64,000 nt of DNA from Rufibacter ruber (GCF_001647275.1 NZ_LRMM01000015.1:1-64000); one strand, 5' to 3'. Shown: positions 34,861 to 44,149, numbered from the stretch's first letter. Numbers and translations: made by a program. Notes: a model not told the origin generated them from the letters alone.

Positions 34861-35942
34861 ATTAGATGCTGGAGCAATTACCGTGGCAGCAGTGGTGCGT
34901 GATATGCAGTTCCCCTGGCGGTAGCGGTTGGTGCGGTAGTGCCTAAGTGATACACTTTTTTCAAAGCCCCTGTTGCTGGAGTTAGAATGTGGAGCGTAGT
35001 CTGCTGATTCCTTGGCAGCGGCAGTTGGATGCAGTGCTGTTGTTTTAGGAATACGTGGACTGCTGTTCCCTTGGCTCTCCCGTTTGCTCCGGTGCGAAAT
35101 CCCATTGCTGTTGCATTGTCTCCGGTAAGTGCTCACGGCCGCGGGGCCCCGTCCTGGCGGTGAGCACTGCTGTTAAAACTAGGCCCTCCGGCCTTGCCGC
35201 TGGAGCGGCACCGTAGTAACAGGCGCTCACCCCCAGAACTGGTTTCGGTTCCTCTCCTGTTACTGCTTGTGCTGTTATGTCTGCTTCAGTAGGTAATGGT
35301 TGCTGTTCCGCTAGCCTATGGCGAGCCCGTGCTGCGCACATCAGCCAGGGGTATGGTTGATTGTCTATTGCTGATTGCTATAGGTCTGGTTCAGACGTTT
35401 CGTAGAATGGTAGAGACCAGGCACCGCCTTGTCTGCCACGCATACCTGATACTCCCCCTTGAAGGGGGCGAAGGGGGATGTTTACACAGGAGGACACGCA
35501 TGCCAGATCAATCCCCATGTCGGCACATATCGTTGAGCCCTGCCTAGCATCGCGCTCTTCCGGATTTGCAATCCGGAAGCTAGTACACGGTGATTTGCAA
35601 TCCCCGTGGCAGCACGTTTGATCTGCAGGCGCCGCGGATTACAAATCCGCAGGCACTGTGTCCGGGATGGCAAATCCCGGACAGACGAGGCCATTTCAGA
35701 GGCAGGGGCATATTGCATACAACCTACGCATTCCAGATCACTCCCCTCTCGGGAGGGGTAGGGGTGGGTTTTACATACGGCTAAACTCCCCGCGGTTCCC
35801 GTCGGCTCTGGAGACTCGCCCCATGCCATGCACGAAACCAGAGTCTCGCGCCAGTGCCAGCAACCAACCTAGCAACAACAAACCATCAGCCATTCTTATA
35901 ATTCCCCGTAGCGTCTAGAGGATATAAGAGCGGCTGGGCCAA
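34861..35942. repeat. large non-coding repeat, copy A
   Basis: About 1.1 kb without a credible gene, sharing several blocks in the same order with 60541-61142: GCTCACGGCCGCGGGGCCC (35132), TGCTGTTAAAACTAGGCCCT (35168), GGTTCAGACGTTTCG (35389), GTAGAGACCAGGCACCGCCT (35411) and CGTAGCGTC with GAGCG near the right end (35909). Copy A carries an extra 0.4 kb with a hairpin cassette and a CTCCCCTCTCGGGAGGGG element (35741). Short frames inside repeat between the copies and look spurious. Confidence 0.65.
35558..35681. repeat. four-hairpin cassette, array 2
   Basis: H1 35558-35580 (CTTCC flanks, core GGATTTGCAATCC), H2 35586-35608 (CACGG/CCGTG stem), H3 35634-35650 (GC flanks, core GGATTACAAATCC) and H4 35661-35681 (TCCG/CGGA flanks). 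Order and flanks match the cassette at 17141, while every core has T:A where that one has G:C. Confidence 0.7.
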
Positions 35943-35944
35943 TA

Positions 35945-35986
35945 GCTGTTTACGGGCTATTTTTCCCAAAACAGCGCTAAACCAGA
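35945..35986. repeat. dispersed palindrome, imperfect
   Basis: GCTGTTTACGGGCTATTTTTC with CAAAACAGCGCTAAACCAG, at the right edge of the large repeat. Confidence 0.55.
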
Positions 35987-36043
35987 AAATAAAACGTGTG
36001 AGGTGGAGGCAGTGCCGGAAGTGGCATCTGTTGGGGTATGGGC

Positions 36044-36146
36044 AAAAAAAAGCGGCAAACCGAGTATCGCGCCGCTCAACCACCTACCCTTGCTCCCTTC
36101 CGGGCCTGGGGGAGTTCAGCAGGAGCTGGCCGTACCGATTTGCCGT
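36044..36146 (-). ncRNA. ffs: signal recognition particle RNA (4.5S type)
   Basis: On the minus strand the apical hairpin CCCCCAGGCCCGGAAGGGAG with AGCAAGGGUAGG is the Ffh-binding domain IV core. The 5' end (ACGGCAAAUCGGUACGGCC) pairs with the 3' end (GAUACUCGGUUUGCCGC) to make the long helix, and eight T residues follow as terminator. The RNA works with Ffh (17689-19026) in co-translational targeting. Its 5' end is set by the promoter box at 36149. Confidence 0.88.
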
Positions 36147-36148
36147 TG

Positions 36149-36178
36149 CAAAGATACGCAACCATTTCTTCAGCGCAA
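36149..36178 (-). promoter_or_regulatory. promoter of the SRP RNA gene
   Basis: CAAAGATA at 36149-36156 reads TATCTTTG on the minus strand. CAA (TTG) at 36176-36178 is exactly 19 bases upstream, the Bacteroidota -33/-7 spacing. Confidence 0.65.
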
Positions 36179-36179
36179 G

Positions 36180-36222
36180 CTGTTTTTCGTTTATTTTTCA
36201 AAAAACAGCCCGAAAACAGAAA
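36180..36222. repeat. dispersed palindrome, degenerate left arm
   Basis: CTGTTTTTCGTTTATTTTTC with AAAAACAGCCCGAAAACAG; upstream of the SRP RNA promoter. Confidence 0.5.
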
Positions 36223-36599
36223 AGTAACGGCAAACGGCAAGACAACTGCATCTGGGTCAACGGGAAAGCAACAGGGACTAAAAAGCCAGAAGTGGCGCAT
36301 GCTCCTTACGCATCACCCCCTCCACAATGGCCCTTCTCCATATATCATCTGAAAGACCAATAAGTGAGGGAAGATATAAGAGCATGTTTTTGCACAGTAA
36401 AGCGGCCTCAAGGTTGCCTCGTACGTTAGCGCTGCTATGCGGCTCTAAAGACTATAGTGAAGAGCCTCTTGCTCCCCCATTCCCCTTGTAAACCAAAACG
36501 AAAACCTGCTCCAAAAAAATAATACTGTTTTGAAGCTGTTTTCTGAAAAACGGCTCCAAAACAGGATGGCCCAACCCTTCACAGGGAAGGAGAATGCAA
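36223..36599. other. intergenic region with one palindrome
   Basis: No gene or RNA recognised. The only element is a dispersed palindrome at 36524-36565. Confidence 0.45.
36524..36565. repeat. dispersed palindrome
   Basis: ACTGTTTTGAAGCTGTTTTC with AAAAACGGCTCCAAAACAGG; the core is shorter and partly mismatched. It lies 34 bases past the stop of the lipoprotein gene. Confidence 0.6.
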
Positions 36600-37256
36600 C
36601 TACATTTGGCGCAGCTTTGCGTTCTTGAATGATAGGTTTACATGACGGGTTGAGCCGCTGGTGCTCAGGAACAGGCCCGTATGGTTAGGGAAAGCATAAG
36701 ACGGCACAAAGTAGCCAATCCCGAATTTCAGGTTAGTGACAGCTCCGCTCAACACGCGGGTGTCTTGGTCATACGTCAGGGAAATGGAACCGTCCAGCAC
36801 CGTGGTGCAACCGGGAGACATAGCCATGCTGCCATCTTTGAACTGTTGTCCGTCTTCCACGCAAACCACCGCGGTATCTTTTAAAGAGACATGGGCTGGT
36901 AGGTTTTTTACACTCCGGTTCTTGAAAGTGAAAGAAAGCCACGGCTGCTCTTTCCCCTGTGAAGCATCTTTCACGTACAAGGTTAAACCTTCCTGGTCTT
37001 CATAATAATATACCTCAGACTGGTTCTGTGAAGTCACCAGGTAGGTCTTATCGTTCATAGAAGCATAGAAATCTGGATACGCCAACTGATACGCAGCAGA
37101 GACTTTCATGCTGTCTACCAAAGCAAACTGCGTTTCAAGCGGGGCGGCCAGCGGAGTGGGTTCTTCAGAGGTTTCAGTTTCACAGGCCGCCAGCAAGGTG
37201 GCGGCCAGTAGTACCGTACTTGCGTTGCGGAGCAAAGAGAGTAAAGTTTTTAACAT
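36600..37256 (-). CDS. lipoprotein of unknown function
   Basis: 218 residues; signal with lipobox TLLAAC (Cys25), so exported and membrane-anchored. The mature part is beta-rich (VYYYEDQEGLTLYVKDA, WLSFTFKNRSVKNLPAHVSL, GTTVLDGSISLTYDQDTRVL-like stretches) and has two Cys, in VVCVED and SPGCTTV, that could form a disulfide. Unknown family. It stands alone and diverges from guaA. Confidence 0.72.
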   Translation of the reverse strand: MLKTLLSLLRNASTVLLAATLLAACETETSEEPTPLAAPLETQFALVDSMKVSAAYQLAYPDFYASMNDKTYLVTSQNQSEVYYYEDQEGLTLYVKDASQGKEQPWLSFTFKNRSVKNLPAHVSLKDTAVVCVEDGQQFKDGSMAMSPGCTTVLDGSISLTYDQDTRVLSGAVTNLKFGIGYFVPSYAFPNHTGLFLSTSGSTRHVNLSFKNAKLRQM

Positions 37257-37497
37257 AGAATATCGTTACTAAAGGATAGCAGGCGGTATAAGTGGTGCCA
37301 GACCGTCAAGTCTCAGCCCCGTTTTCTGTTACAAGATACCAACAAAAGCCGTGCCTATTTAGAATCGTTCTTTAAATTAATTTCGAATGCTGGGAACCGC
37401 CTCCCCTACCTTAAGAAGCGGGTTAGGGTTTACTCGTTTTATTGCCGTTTTACACCGCCGCTGCCCCTGGCATGGCACACGCTCCTGCATGCGCCTG

Positions 37498-37540
37498 CGT
37501 TTTTGGCCTAATTTCCCAAAAACAGCCCGGAAACAGAAAC
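37498..37540. repeat. dispersed palindrome, imperfect
   Basis: CGTTTTTGGCCTAATTTCCC with AAAAACAGCCCGGAAACAG. Confidence 0.55.
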
Positions 37541-37551
37541 TCACTTCCTCT

Positions 37552-37584
37552 CAAAGCACAAGCGCAGGCCTCGCTTGTGCTTTG
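37552..37584. repeat. REP-like hairpin
   Basis: CAAAGCACAAGCG and CGCTTGTGCTTTG are exact complements around CAGGCCT. A related GCACAAGCG sequence forms the arms of the element at 59450. Confidence 0.6.
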
Positions 37585-37713
37585 AACAAAAAAAGCTAAA
37601 CAGCTTCTAAGGGAAACCCACCATTAGGCTGCCCTCCCTCATCTTTAGACAGCACCGGGGTTCTTCTCCCCTACACTTCTATAATTTCATTTTCAAGTTT
37701 TAACTCCTGCGTG

Positions 37714-37721
37714 TACCTTTG
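37714..37721 (+). promoter_or_regulatory. candidate guaA promoter box
   Basis: TACCTTTG ends three bases before the guaA ATG, so transcription would start at or very near the start codon. Confidence 0.5.
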
Positions 37722-37724
37722 CGC

Positions 37725-39254
37725 ATGCCAGAAAAAATTCTCATTCTCGATTTCGGGTCCCAGTACACCCAACTGATTGCCCGTCGCGTGCGCGAACTCA
37801 ACGTTTACTGTGAAATTCACCCGTTCAACAAGATCCCGGAAATCACCTCAGACCTGAAAGGGGTCATCCTCTCCGGCAGCCCTTGTTCTGTGCGGGAAGA
37901 GAACTACCCCAACCCAGACCTTTCGGCTTTCTTAGGCAACCTGCCCGTTTTAGGGGTTTGCTACGGCGCCCAGTTGATGGCACAGGAAGGCGGCGGCGAA
38001 GTGATTGCCTCTACCATTAGAGAATACGGAAGGGCAAAACTGAGCCACGTTGACCAGCACAGCCGTTTGCTCAAGGAAATCACCATTGACTCCCAGGTCT
38101 GGATGAGCCACGGGGACACCATCAAGCACATTCCGGATTCTTTTGAAATCATTGCCAGCACTGACTCTGTGCAGGTGGCCGCCTATAAGGTGAAAAACCA
38201 GGAAACCTACGGCATCCAGTTCCACCCAGAGGTGACCCACTCTACAGAGGGCAAGCGCCTGTTGAGAAACTTTGTGGTGCATATCTGCGGCTGCGCCCAG
38301 GACTGGACCCCAGACCAGTTCATTGAAAGCACCGTGGCTGAGCTGCGGGAGCAGATTGGAGAGGATAAAGTGATCCTGGGCCTTTCAGGCGGGGTTGACT
38401 CCTCTGTGGCGGCCATGCTCATTCACCAGGCCATTGGCAAAAACCTGTACTGCATCTTTGTTGACAACGGCCTGTTGCGCAAGAACGAGTTTGAAGACGT
38501 GCTCCACTCTTACAAAGACATGGGCTTGAACGTGAAAGGCGTTGATGCCAAGGAGCAGTTTTATTCGGCGTTAGCCGGCTTAACTGACCCGGAGGCCAAA
38601 CGCAAAGCCATTGGCAAAGTTTTCATAGACGTGTTTGACCAGGAGTCGCACCAGGTGGAAGACGCCAAATGGCTGGGCCAGGGCACTATTTACCCAGATG
38701 TGATTGAGTCGGTGTCAGTGAAAGGGCCTTCGGCCACCATTAAATCCCACCACAATGTGGGCGGACTACCAGATTTCATGAAACTGAAGGTGGTGGAGCC
38801 GCTCAAAACCTTGTTCAAAGACGAGGTGAGGCTGGTGGGCAAAACCCTGGGAATTGCTGAGACCATCATAGGACGTCATCCGTTCCCGGGCCCCGGCCTG
38901 GCCATCCGGATCCTGGGCGACATCACCCCGGAGAAAGTAGCGATTTTGCAGGAGGTGGACCATATCTTCATTTCCTCGTTAAAGAAAAGCGGCCTCTATG
39001 ACCAGGTTTGGCAGGCGGGGGCAATGCTGCTGCCTATCCAGAGCGTGGGCGTAATGGGCGATGAGCGCACGTATGAGCGCGTGGTGGCCCTCAGGGCCGT
39101 GACCAGCGTAGACGGCATGACCGCCGACTGGTGCCATTTGCCGTATGAGTTCCTGGCAGATGTCTCCAACGAGATCATCAATAAGGTACGGGGCGTGAAC
39201 CGCGTAGTCTATGACATCAGCTCTAAACCACCGGCTACCATTGAGTGGGAGTAA
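37725..39254 (+). CDS. guaA: GMP synthase (glutamine-hydrolysing)
   Basis: 509 residues. It converts XMP to GMP with glutamine and ATP. The N-terminal class I amidotransferase has [19 protein letters not shown], the nucleophile in [15 protein letters not shown] and the His/Glu of [11 protein letters not shown]. The ATP-pyrophosphatase has the P-loop [16 protein letters not shown], and the C-terminal dimerisation domain ends with PPATIEWE. The ATG at 37725 ([11 protein letters not shown]) is chosen over the TTG two codons earlier. Transcript probably leaderless. Length normal. Confidence 0.97.
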   Translation: MPEKILILDFGSQYTQLIARRVRELNVYCEIHPFNKIPEITSDLKGVILSGSPCSVREENYPNPDLSAFLGNLPVLGVCYGAQLMAQEGGGEVIASTIREYGRAKLSHVDQHSRLLKEITIDSQVWMSHGDTIKHIPDSFEIIASTDSVQVAAYKVKNQETYGIQFHPEVTHSTEGKRLLRNFVVHICGCAQDWTPDQFIESTVAELREQIGEDKVILGLSGGVDSSVAAMLIHQAIGKNLYCIFVDNGLLRKNEFEDVLHSYKDMGLNVKGVDAKEQFYSALAGLTDPEAKRKAIGKVFIDVFDQESHQVEDAKWLGQGTIYPDVIESVSVKGPSATIKSHHNVGGLPDFMKLKVVEPLKTLFKDEVRLVGKTLGIAETIIGRHPFPGPGLAIRILGDITPEKVAILQEVDHIFISSLKKSGLYDQVWQAGAMLLPIQSVGVMGDERTYERVVALRAVTSVDGMTADWCHLPYEFLADVSNEIINKVRGVNRVVYDISSKPPATIEWE

Positions 39255-39281
39255 TTGCGTTTCTGGCTTACTTTTCTGAAA

Positions 39282-40970
39282 ATGATGAAAAAACAATGTT
39301 TTCTTGCGGTACTGGCGGGGCTTTCGCTGGGTTTTCAAGTGCAGGCCCAGTCCAGTGCAGACCTGAACACGCGTCTGCAAAATGGAAAGGTACTGGTAGA
39401 CCAGCAGAAGTATGAGCTGGCCATGGCAGAGCTGTTGCCCCTGACCAGCAGTGCCACCGGCAAAACCTTTGCGGCAGATGCGGCCTATTTGTACAGTGTG
39501 GCGGCGGCTAAGCAGAAAAAATGGGCCGAGGCCGATAAAATGCTCACGCAGCTTACCGCAGAACACCCTGCCTGGGGTGGCCTGCCAGATGCGCAGTACC
39601 TGCACGGGCACGTTCTGTTTGAGAAGAAGGAATACCTGCGCGCCTTGAAAGCATTGGCCCCAATACAGGGAATGCAGGAGGAGGTGGCCAACATCAAGCG
39701 GCATTACATGATGCTGCTCCCTGACAAGGCAACCTTCCAGTACCTCATGCGTCAGTTTTCTGAAGATGCCACTCTGGCCAAAGCCTACGCAGATAAACTG
39801 GCCAGCGGTTGGTACACGGCCCAGGACAGAAGTCAGCTGGAAGACCTGGTGCGGAAGTTCAACCTGGACCGCAGCTACCTGCAGCGCACCGAGGCGGTCA
39901 AGAAGAACGAGTACAACATTGCGGTGCTCCTCCCCTTCAACCAGCCGGAGAACAGGGTGCAGGTAGATAAGAAAAACCTGTTTGTCACTGACTTTTACGC
40001 CGGCATGGCCGCCGCCCAGGATTCCCTGCAGAAACAGGGCATACGGGTCAACCTTTTCCCTTATGACACCCGCAATGACACCGCCCAGGTGCGAAAGATC
40101 ATGACCATGCCTGAACTAGGGACCATGGACCTGGTGGTGGGGCCTATCTACAAGAACAACAGTACCCTGGCCGCTAAAATTGCCCAGGAGCGCAGCCTCA
40201 ACATGGTAAACCCGTTTTCAGATGACCAGGAAATCCTGAAAGGCAACCCATACCTTTACCTGATGGAAACGTCTGTGGCCACGCAGGGGCAACGGGCTGC
40301 TGCTTTTGCCTACCAGACGTTTCCTAAGAAAACCGCGGTGATTATCTACGGCAGTGACAAAGACGACACCGTTTTTGCCAGCAGCTTCAGAAACACCTAT
40401 ATTTCACTGGGCGGCAAAGTACTCACGTACCACCGGTTCAACCCCAAATTGGGTTCTGGCATTTCAGGGGCTTTGGCTACCACCAACCTCAAGGATCTTG
40501 GGGTATTGGTAGTGAAATCCAATGCCTTGAATGTGGCCACCGGCACCATTGGCTACCTGGAGCAGCGCGCTTCTAAAGTACCGGTCATGGTACCGCAGGC
40601 CTGGCTGGAACACCCACAGATAGGTATGTCCCAGCTAGATTTCCTGGAGATGTACTTTTTGGCGCCCAAATACGTGGATCTGGAAAACCCCACCGTGCAG
40701 CGGTTCAGGAAAAACTATAGCTCCAGATACAATCTGCCCCCTTCCAGCTTCACCTTTTCCGGGTTTGAACTCCTCATGTACTATGGCAAACAGTTGCAGC
40801 AGAACGGCTACGCAGTTCCCTTGAGATTAAGCGGAGTGCAGCCGGGTGTCTTCTACCAGGGGGTGGGGTATATGAACAATGCCTCTGCCAAGCAAACCCA
40901 GGACAACCAGTACCTTCCTATCCTGAAACTGGAGAATGGCCGTTTTCTAGTAGTGAACCCTGTTTTTTAA
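39282..40970 (+). CDS. periplasmic ligand-binding protein with N-terminal TPR-like region
   Basis: About 562 residues after the ATG pair at 39282/39285; signal peptide MKKQCFLAVLAGLSLGFQVQ with cleavage near AQA. The first part (about 25-210) has helical TPR-like repeats (KVLVDQQKYELAMAELLPL, AAYLYSVAAAKQKKWAEADK). The rest is a type 1 periplasmic binding fold (YNIAVLLPFNQPENRVQVDK, LVVGPIYKNNSTLAAKIAQE, KTAVIIYGSDKDDTVFASSF), as in branched-chain amino acid receptors and LpoA. No transporter genes adjoin, so an LpoA-like cell-wall role is as likely as uptake. The start sits in half of a dispersed palindrome. Confidence 0.8.
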   Translation: MMKKQCFLAVLAGLSLGFQVQAQSSADLNTRLQNGKVLVDQQKYELAMAELLPLTSSATGKTFAADAAYLYSVAAAKQKKWAEADKMLTQLTAEHPAWGGLPDAQYLHGHVLFEKKEYLRALKALAPIQGMQEEVANIKRHYMMLLPDKATFQYLMRQFSEDATLAKAYADKLASGWYTAQDRSQLEDLVRKFNLDRSYLQRTEAVKKNEYNIAVLLPFNQPENRVQVDKKNLFVTDFYAGMAAAQDSLQKQGIRVNLFPYDTRNDTAQVRKIMTMPELGTMDLVVGPIYKNNSTLAAKIAQERSLNMVNPFSDDQEILKGNPYLYLMETSVATQGQRAAAFAYQTFPKKTAVIIYGSDKDDTVFASSFRNTYISLGGKVLTYHRFNPKLGSGISGALATTNLKDLGVLVVKSNALNVATGTIGYLEQRASKVPVMVPQAWLEHPQIGMSQLDFLEMYFLAPKYVDLENPTVQRFRKNYSSRYNLPPSSFTFSGFELLMYYGKQLQQNGYAVPLRLSGVQPGVFYQGVGYMNNASAKQTQDNQYLPILKLENGRFLVVNPVF

Positions 40971-41123
40971 GCACATGACTGTTGGGAGAAGAGAGAGTTC
41001 TAACAAACCAGGCAACAGAGACAGGAATCTTTCCCTTTTGCCCTCCAGCTTTGGAACCCGTTGCTTTACACCCTCCCCTACTCTGTCATCTGCATATTTC
41101 ATCCACTAATCCTTTGAACCAAC

Positions 41124-42418
41124 ATGCTTACCCATATAACCAGCAAAGAACTATTTGAGCGGGCCCAACAGTTTATTCCCGGCGGGGTGAATTCACCGGT
41201 GCGGGCATTCAGGGCGGTGGGCGGTCAGCCCCTGTTCCTGAAATCTGCCAAGGGTGCGTTTCTCTATGACGAAGACGGCAACCAGTACCTGGACCTGATC
41301 AACTCCTGGGGCCCAATGATCCTGGGCCACGCCCATGAGGTGGTGGAGAAAGCGGTGCGGGATGCCCTGCCCGGTTCCCTTTCCTTTGGGGCCCCTACCC
41401 GCCGCGAGATTGAAATGGCCGAGCTTATCACCAGCATGATCCCCAGCGTGGAGAAGGTGCGCATGGTAAACTCCGGCACTGAGGCCACCATGAGTGCCAT
41501 ACGCGTGGCACGCGGCTACACCGGCCGTGACAAAATGATCAAGTTTGAAGGCTGCTACCACGGGCACGGTGACTCATTCCTGATTGCCGCCGGCAGCGGG
41601 GCCGTTACCCTGGGGGTACCAGACAGCCCCGGCGTAACCAAAGGTGTGGCCAATGATACCCTTACCGCCCCCTTCAATGACTTAGCCGCCGTGCAAACGC
41701 TGGTAGAAGCCAACCCGGGGCAGATAGCCGCCATCATTCTGGAACCGGTGGTAGGCAACATGGGCCTGGTGCCACCGGCAGAAGGCTTTCTGCAGGGGCT
41801 TCGGGATTTATGTACCAAAGAAGGCATTGTGCTCATTTTTGACGAGGTGATGACGGGATTCCGGCTAGCCAAAGGCGGGGCGCAGGAGTTGTTCGGCGTA
41901 AGCCCAGACATGACCACCCTGGGCAAAATCATTGGCGGCGGCATGCCCGTGGGCGCCTACGGCGGAAAAAAGGAGATCATGAACGCAGTAGCCCCGGCCG
42001 GCCAGTGTACCAGGCAGGTACTTTGTCAGGCAATCCCATTGCTATGTCGGCAGGTTTGGCGGCATTGACGTACCTGAACGAGCATCCTGAGGTGTACACG
42101 CACCTGCAGCAGATCACTGACAAGTTGGTGAACGGTACCAGACAGAACCTGCAGCAACTGGGCTTGCACTACACCCTTAACCAGGTGGGCTCCATGTTCA
42201 GCATCTTCTTCACAGAGCAACCGGTTACAGATTTTGCCTCGGCCAAAACGTCAGACCTGCAGCTGTTCGGGAAGTATTTCCATGAGATGCTGCAGCGGGG
42301 AATCTACCTGGCCCCTTCCCAGTTTGAGACTCTGTTTGTCTCCCATGCCCTCACAGATGAACTGGCAGATCACTACCTGGCAGCTAACCTGGAAGCTTTA
42401 AAAGCCATACACCCTTAG
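41124..42418 (+). CDS. hemL: glutamate-1-semialdehyde 2,1-aminomutase with apparent frameshift
   Basis: Converts glutamate-1-semialdehyde to 5-aminolevulinate, the first committed haem precursor, with PLP. The first frame ([20 protein letters not shown] to [20 protein letters not shown], with the PLP Lys) runs into an unnatural tail after AVAPAG. The remainder ([20 protein letters not shown] to the end) is in the next frame. One missing C at 42001-42004 (GGCCAGTG for GGCCCAGTG) restores a 431-residue enzyme of normal length. Because hemL is needed for haem, a sequence error is more likely than loss. A terminator follows. Confidence 0.9.
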
Positions 42419-42434
42419 AAAGAATAGCTCAAAA

Positions 42435-42477
42435 GAAGCGGCGCCTGAACCTAACCAAGGCACCGCTTCCTTTTTTT
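42435..42477 (+). terminator. intrinsic terminator of hemL
   Basis: GAAGCGG-CGCC pairs with GGC-ACCGCTTC, followed by seven T residues, 17 bases after the stop. Confidence 0.85.
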
Positions 42478-42506
42478 AAGCACCTGTTTTTTTCACTTTA
42501 TGATAT

Positions 42507-42550
42507 TCCTGTTTTGGGGCTGTTTTTCAGAAATCAGCCCCAAAACAGAA
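42507..42550. repeat. dispersed palindrome with GGGGC/GCCCC core
   Basis: TCCTGTTTTGGGGCTGTTTTTC with AAATCAGCCCCAAAACAGAA; upstream of the thioesterase. Confidence 0.75.
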
Positions 42551-42595
42551 CGTCCGCCTTATCTTCTCCCCTCAATTTTACGTTCAGCCCTTAGA

Positions 42596-43000
42596 ATGAA
42601 ACCTCAGGAGCACGCCGGCAAGTTTTCAATTGAGATCAGGGTCACCCCGCAAGAAATTGATGCGTTGGGCCATGTGAACAACGTGGTGTATCTGAGGTGG
42701 GTGCAGGAGGTGTCAGCGGCGCACTGGGCGCAGGTGGCACCGCCCAGAGTGCAGGAAAAATTCCTGTGGGTGGTGCTTCGGCACGAAATTGATTTTCACA
42801 AACCTGCTTTCCTGCAAGACACCGTGACGGGTTATACCTGGGTAGGGGAACACCAGGGGGCAAAATTTGAGCGGTTTGTGAGCCTGTACAGAACAGCCAC
42901 CGGTGAACTGCTGGCCGCCGCAAAGACCGTCTGGTGTCTGTTAGACGCCCAGACCCTACGCCCCAGAAGGATTGAGCAGGAGCTTCTCCGTCTGCTGTAG
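42596..43000 (+). CDS. acyl-CoA thioesterase (4HBT hot-dog fold)
   Basis: 134 residues from the ATG at 42596. The frame extends upstream through the palindrome, which is not expected to be coding. The 4-hydroxybenzoyl-CoA thioesterase motif EIDALGHVNNVVYLRWVQEV carries the catalytic Asp. The second half (VVLRHEIDFHKPAFLQDTVT, GELLAAAKTVWCLLD) completes one hot-dog fold. It hydrolyses acyl-CoA or acyl-ACP esters, with the substrate unknown (FadM/YbgC types are the nearest relatives). Confidence 0.87.
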   Translation: MKPQEHAGKFSIEIRVTPQEIDALGHVNNVVYLRWVQEVSAAHWAQVAPPRVQEKFLWVVLRHEIDFHKPAFLQDTVTGYTWVGEHQGAKFERFVSLYRTATGELLAAAKTVWCLLDAQTLRPRRIEQELLRLL

Positions 43001-43094
43001 AAGCCGCCCTTTTTTCATGCCGCCTAGGTGCCCACTCCATTTCATTGGAACGAGAAGAATGCCTCCTTTCCTGAATTATTTTCAGGGGAGTTTT

Positions 43095-43140
43095 TTCTGT
43101 TTTGGGGCTGTTTGGCCAAAACAGCCCCAAAACAGAAAAA
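43095..43140. repeat. dispersed palindrome with GGGGC/GCCCC core
   Basis: A perfect copy (loop GGCC) in the convergent gap between the thioesterase and the AraC-type gene. Confidence 0.8.
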
Positions 43141-43159
43141 GTAGCTCAACCTGCTGCTG

Positions 43160-44149
43160 CTAATTCACCTGGAGCGCACCGGCTACTTTGTTGTATTTGT
43201 TCCGGTATTCAAGCGGTGACAAACCCGTGATTTTCTTAAACGTGGCCCTGAATGCTTTTGGATCTGAATACCCAACGGTAAACATCACCTCGTTCACATT
43301 GTCCTGGGAGGATTCAAAGCGCATCTTGGCCGCCTCCATCTTCACCCGCTGTATGTACTCCAGCACGGTATTGCAGGTGGCTTTCTTGAACCGGCGTTCC
43401 AGGTTTCTCCGGCCTAGATAGAAATTACTGGCCAGGTCGTCTACGGAGATTTTTTCCTGGTAATTGGCTTCAATGAACTCCTGGGCCTGTTTGATGAGGT
43501 CGTCTTCATGGTCTTTCTGCCCCTGGAAAATCACGAACGGGCTCTGGCTGCGCCGGTCAATGTCAATCTGGAACGCCTTAGACATGACTACGGCAATCTC
43601 GCGCCCCGCAAATTTCTCAAGGAGGTAGAGCACCAGGTTGAGGTAGGAGAACGCGCCGCCGCTGGAGTAGATGCGGTGCTCGTCGGTGATGATGCTGTCT
43701 TCCACCAGTTCCACCTCTGGGAACATCTTCCTGAAGGCATTGGCGGCCATCCAGTGGGTGGCGCACTTGCGGCCGTTGACCAATCCGGTAGAGGCTAGCA
43801 GGAAAGCGCCCACGCAGAGACTCGCCACTTCGGCCCCGGTCTGGTACTGTTGCACAATCCAGGGCATGAATTCGGCATTGGCTTGTACGGCCTTGGCCAA
43901 ATCACCGTCCAGCGCCGGAATCAACACCAAATCAGTGTGGGGAACGTCATGAATGGTGGCATCTGTATAGACAGTGTAAATGCCGCCGGCCGCCTTCACT
44001 TCCCTTGTAAGCCCCACCAGCTGAATCTTGAAAAGCGCCGGTTTGCCCATGCCTAAGAGCAGTTTATTGGCCTCTGTCAGCACCTGTCGGGGGCCTTCCA
44101 CGCTACCCAGAATAGCGCCTTCAGGAACAAGAAGCGTGATGTGTTTCAT
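43160..44149 (-). CDS. GlxA-type AraC family transcriptional regulator
   Basis: 329 residues. An N-terminal DJ-1/PfpI-like domain (about 5-175, with EVASLCVGAFLLASTGLVNG holding the elbow Cys and CATHWMAANAF) is joined to two AraC helix-turn-helix motifs (about 220-315: SVDDLASNFYLGRRNLERRF, EVMFTVGYSDPKAFRATFKK). It probably senses a small metabolite. Targets are unknown. It is divergent from the SRPBCC/VOC cluster, which could be its regulon. Confidence 0.91.
   Translation of the reverse strand: MKHITLLVPEGAILGSVEGPRQVLTEANKLLLGMGKPALFKIQLVGLTREVKAAGGIYTVYTDATIHDVPHTDLVLIPALDGDLAKAVQANAEFMPWIVQQYQTGAEVASLCVGAFLLASTGLVNGRKCATHWMAANAFRKMFPEVELVEDSIITDEHRIYSSGGAFSYLNLVLYLLEKFAGREIAVVMSKAFQIDIDRRSQSPFVIFQGQKDHEDDLIKQAQEFIEANYQEKISVDDLASNFYLGRRNLERRFKKATCNTVLEYIQRVKMEAAKMRFESSQDNVNEVMFTVGYSDPKAFRATFKKITGLSPLEYRNKYNKVAGALQVN

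Larger units (their letters stand above)
37257..37724. other. divergent gap before guaA
   Basis: No gene. It contains a dispersed palindrome (37498-37540), a 13-bp perfect hairpin CAAAGCACAAGCG/CGCTTGTGCTTTG (37552-37584) and the guaA promoter box. Confidence 0.5.

Noticed and set aside
35045-35341. Protein on the minus strand of the large repeat (AAPAARPEGLVLTAV type)
   Set aside because: The same frame segment recurs in copy B only because the DNA is repeated; flanks are not conserved and hairpins cross the frame.
36003-36363. Proteins across 36.0-36.3 kb on both strands
   Set aside because: They overlap the SRP RNA gene, whose conserved domain IV hairpin and promoter are clear.
41124-42068. 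hemL as a true pseudogene
   Set aside because: A single-base change in a C run restores full length and all motifs, and the rest of the gene shows no decay; error is the simpler explanation.
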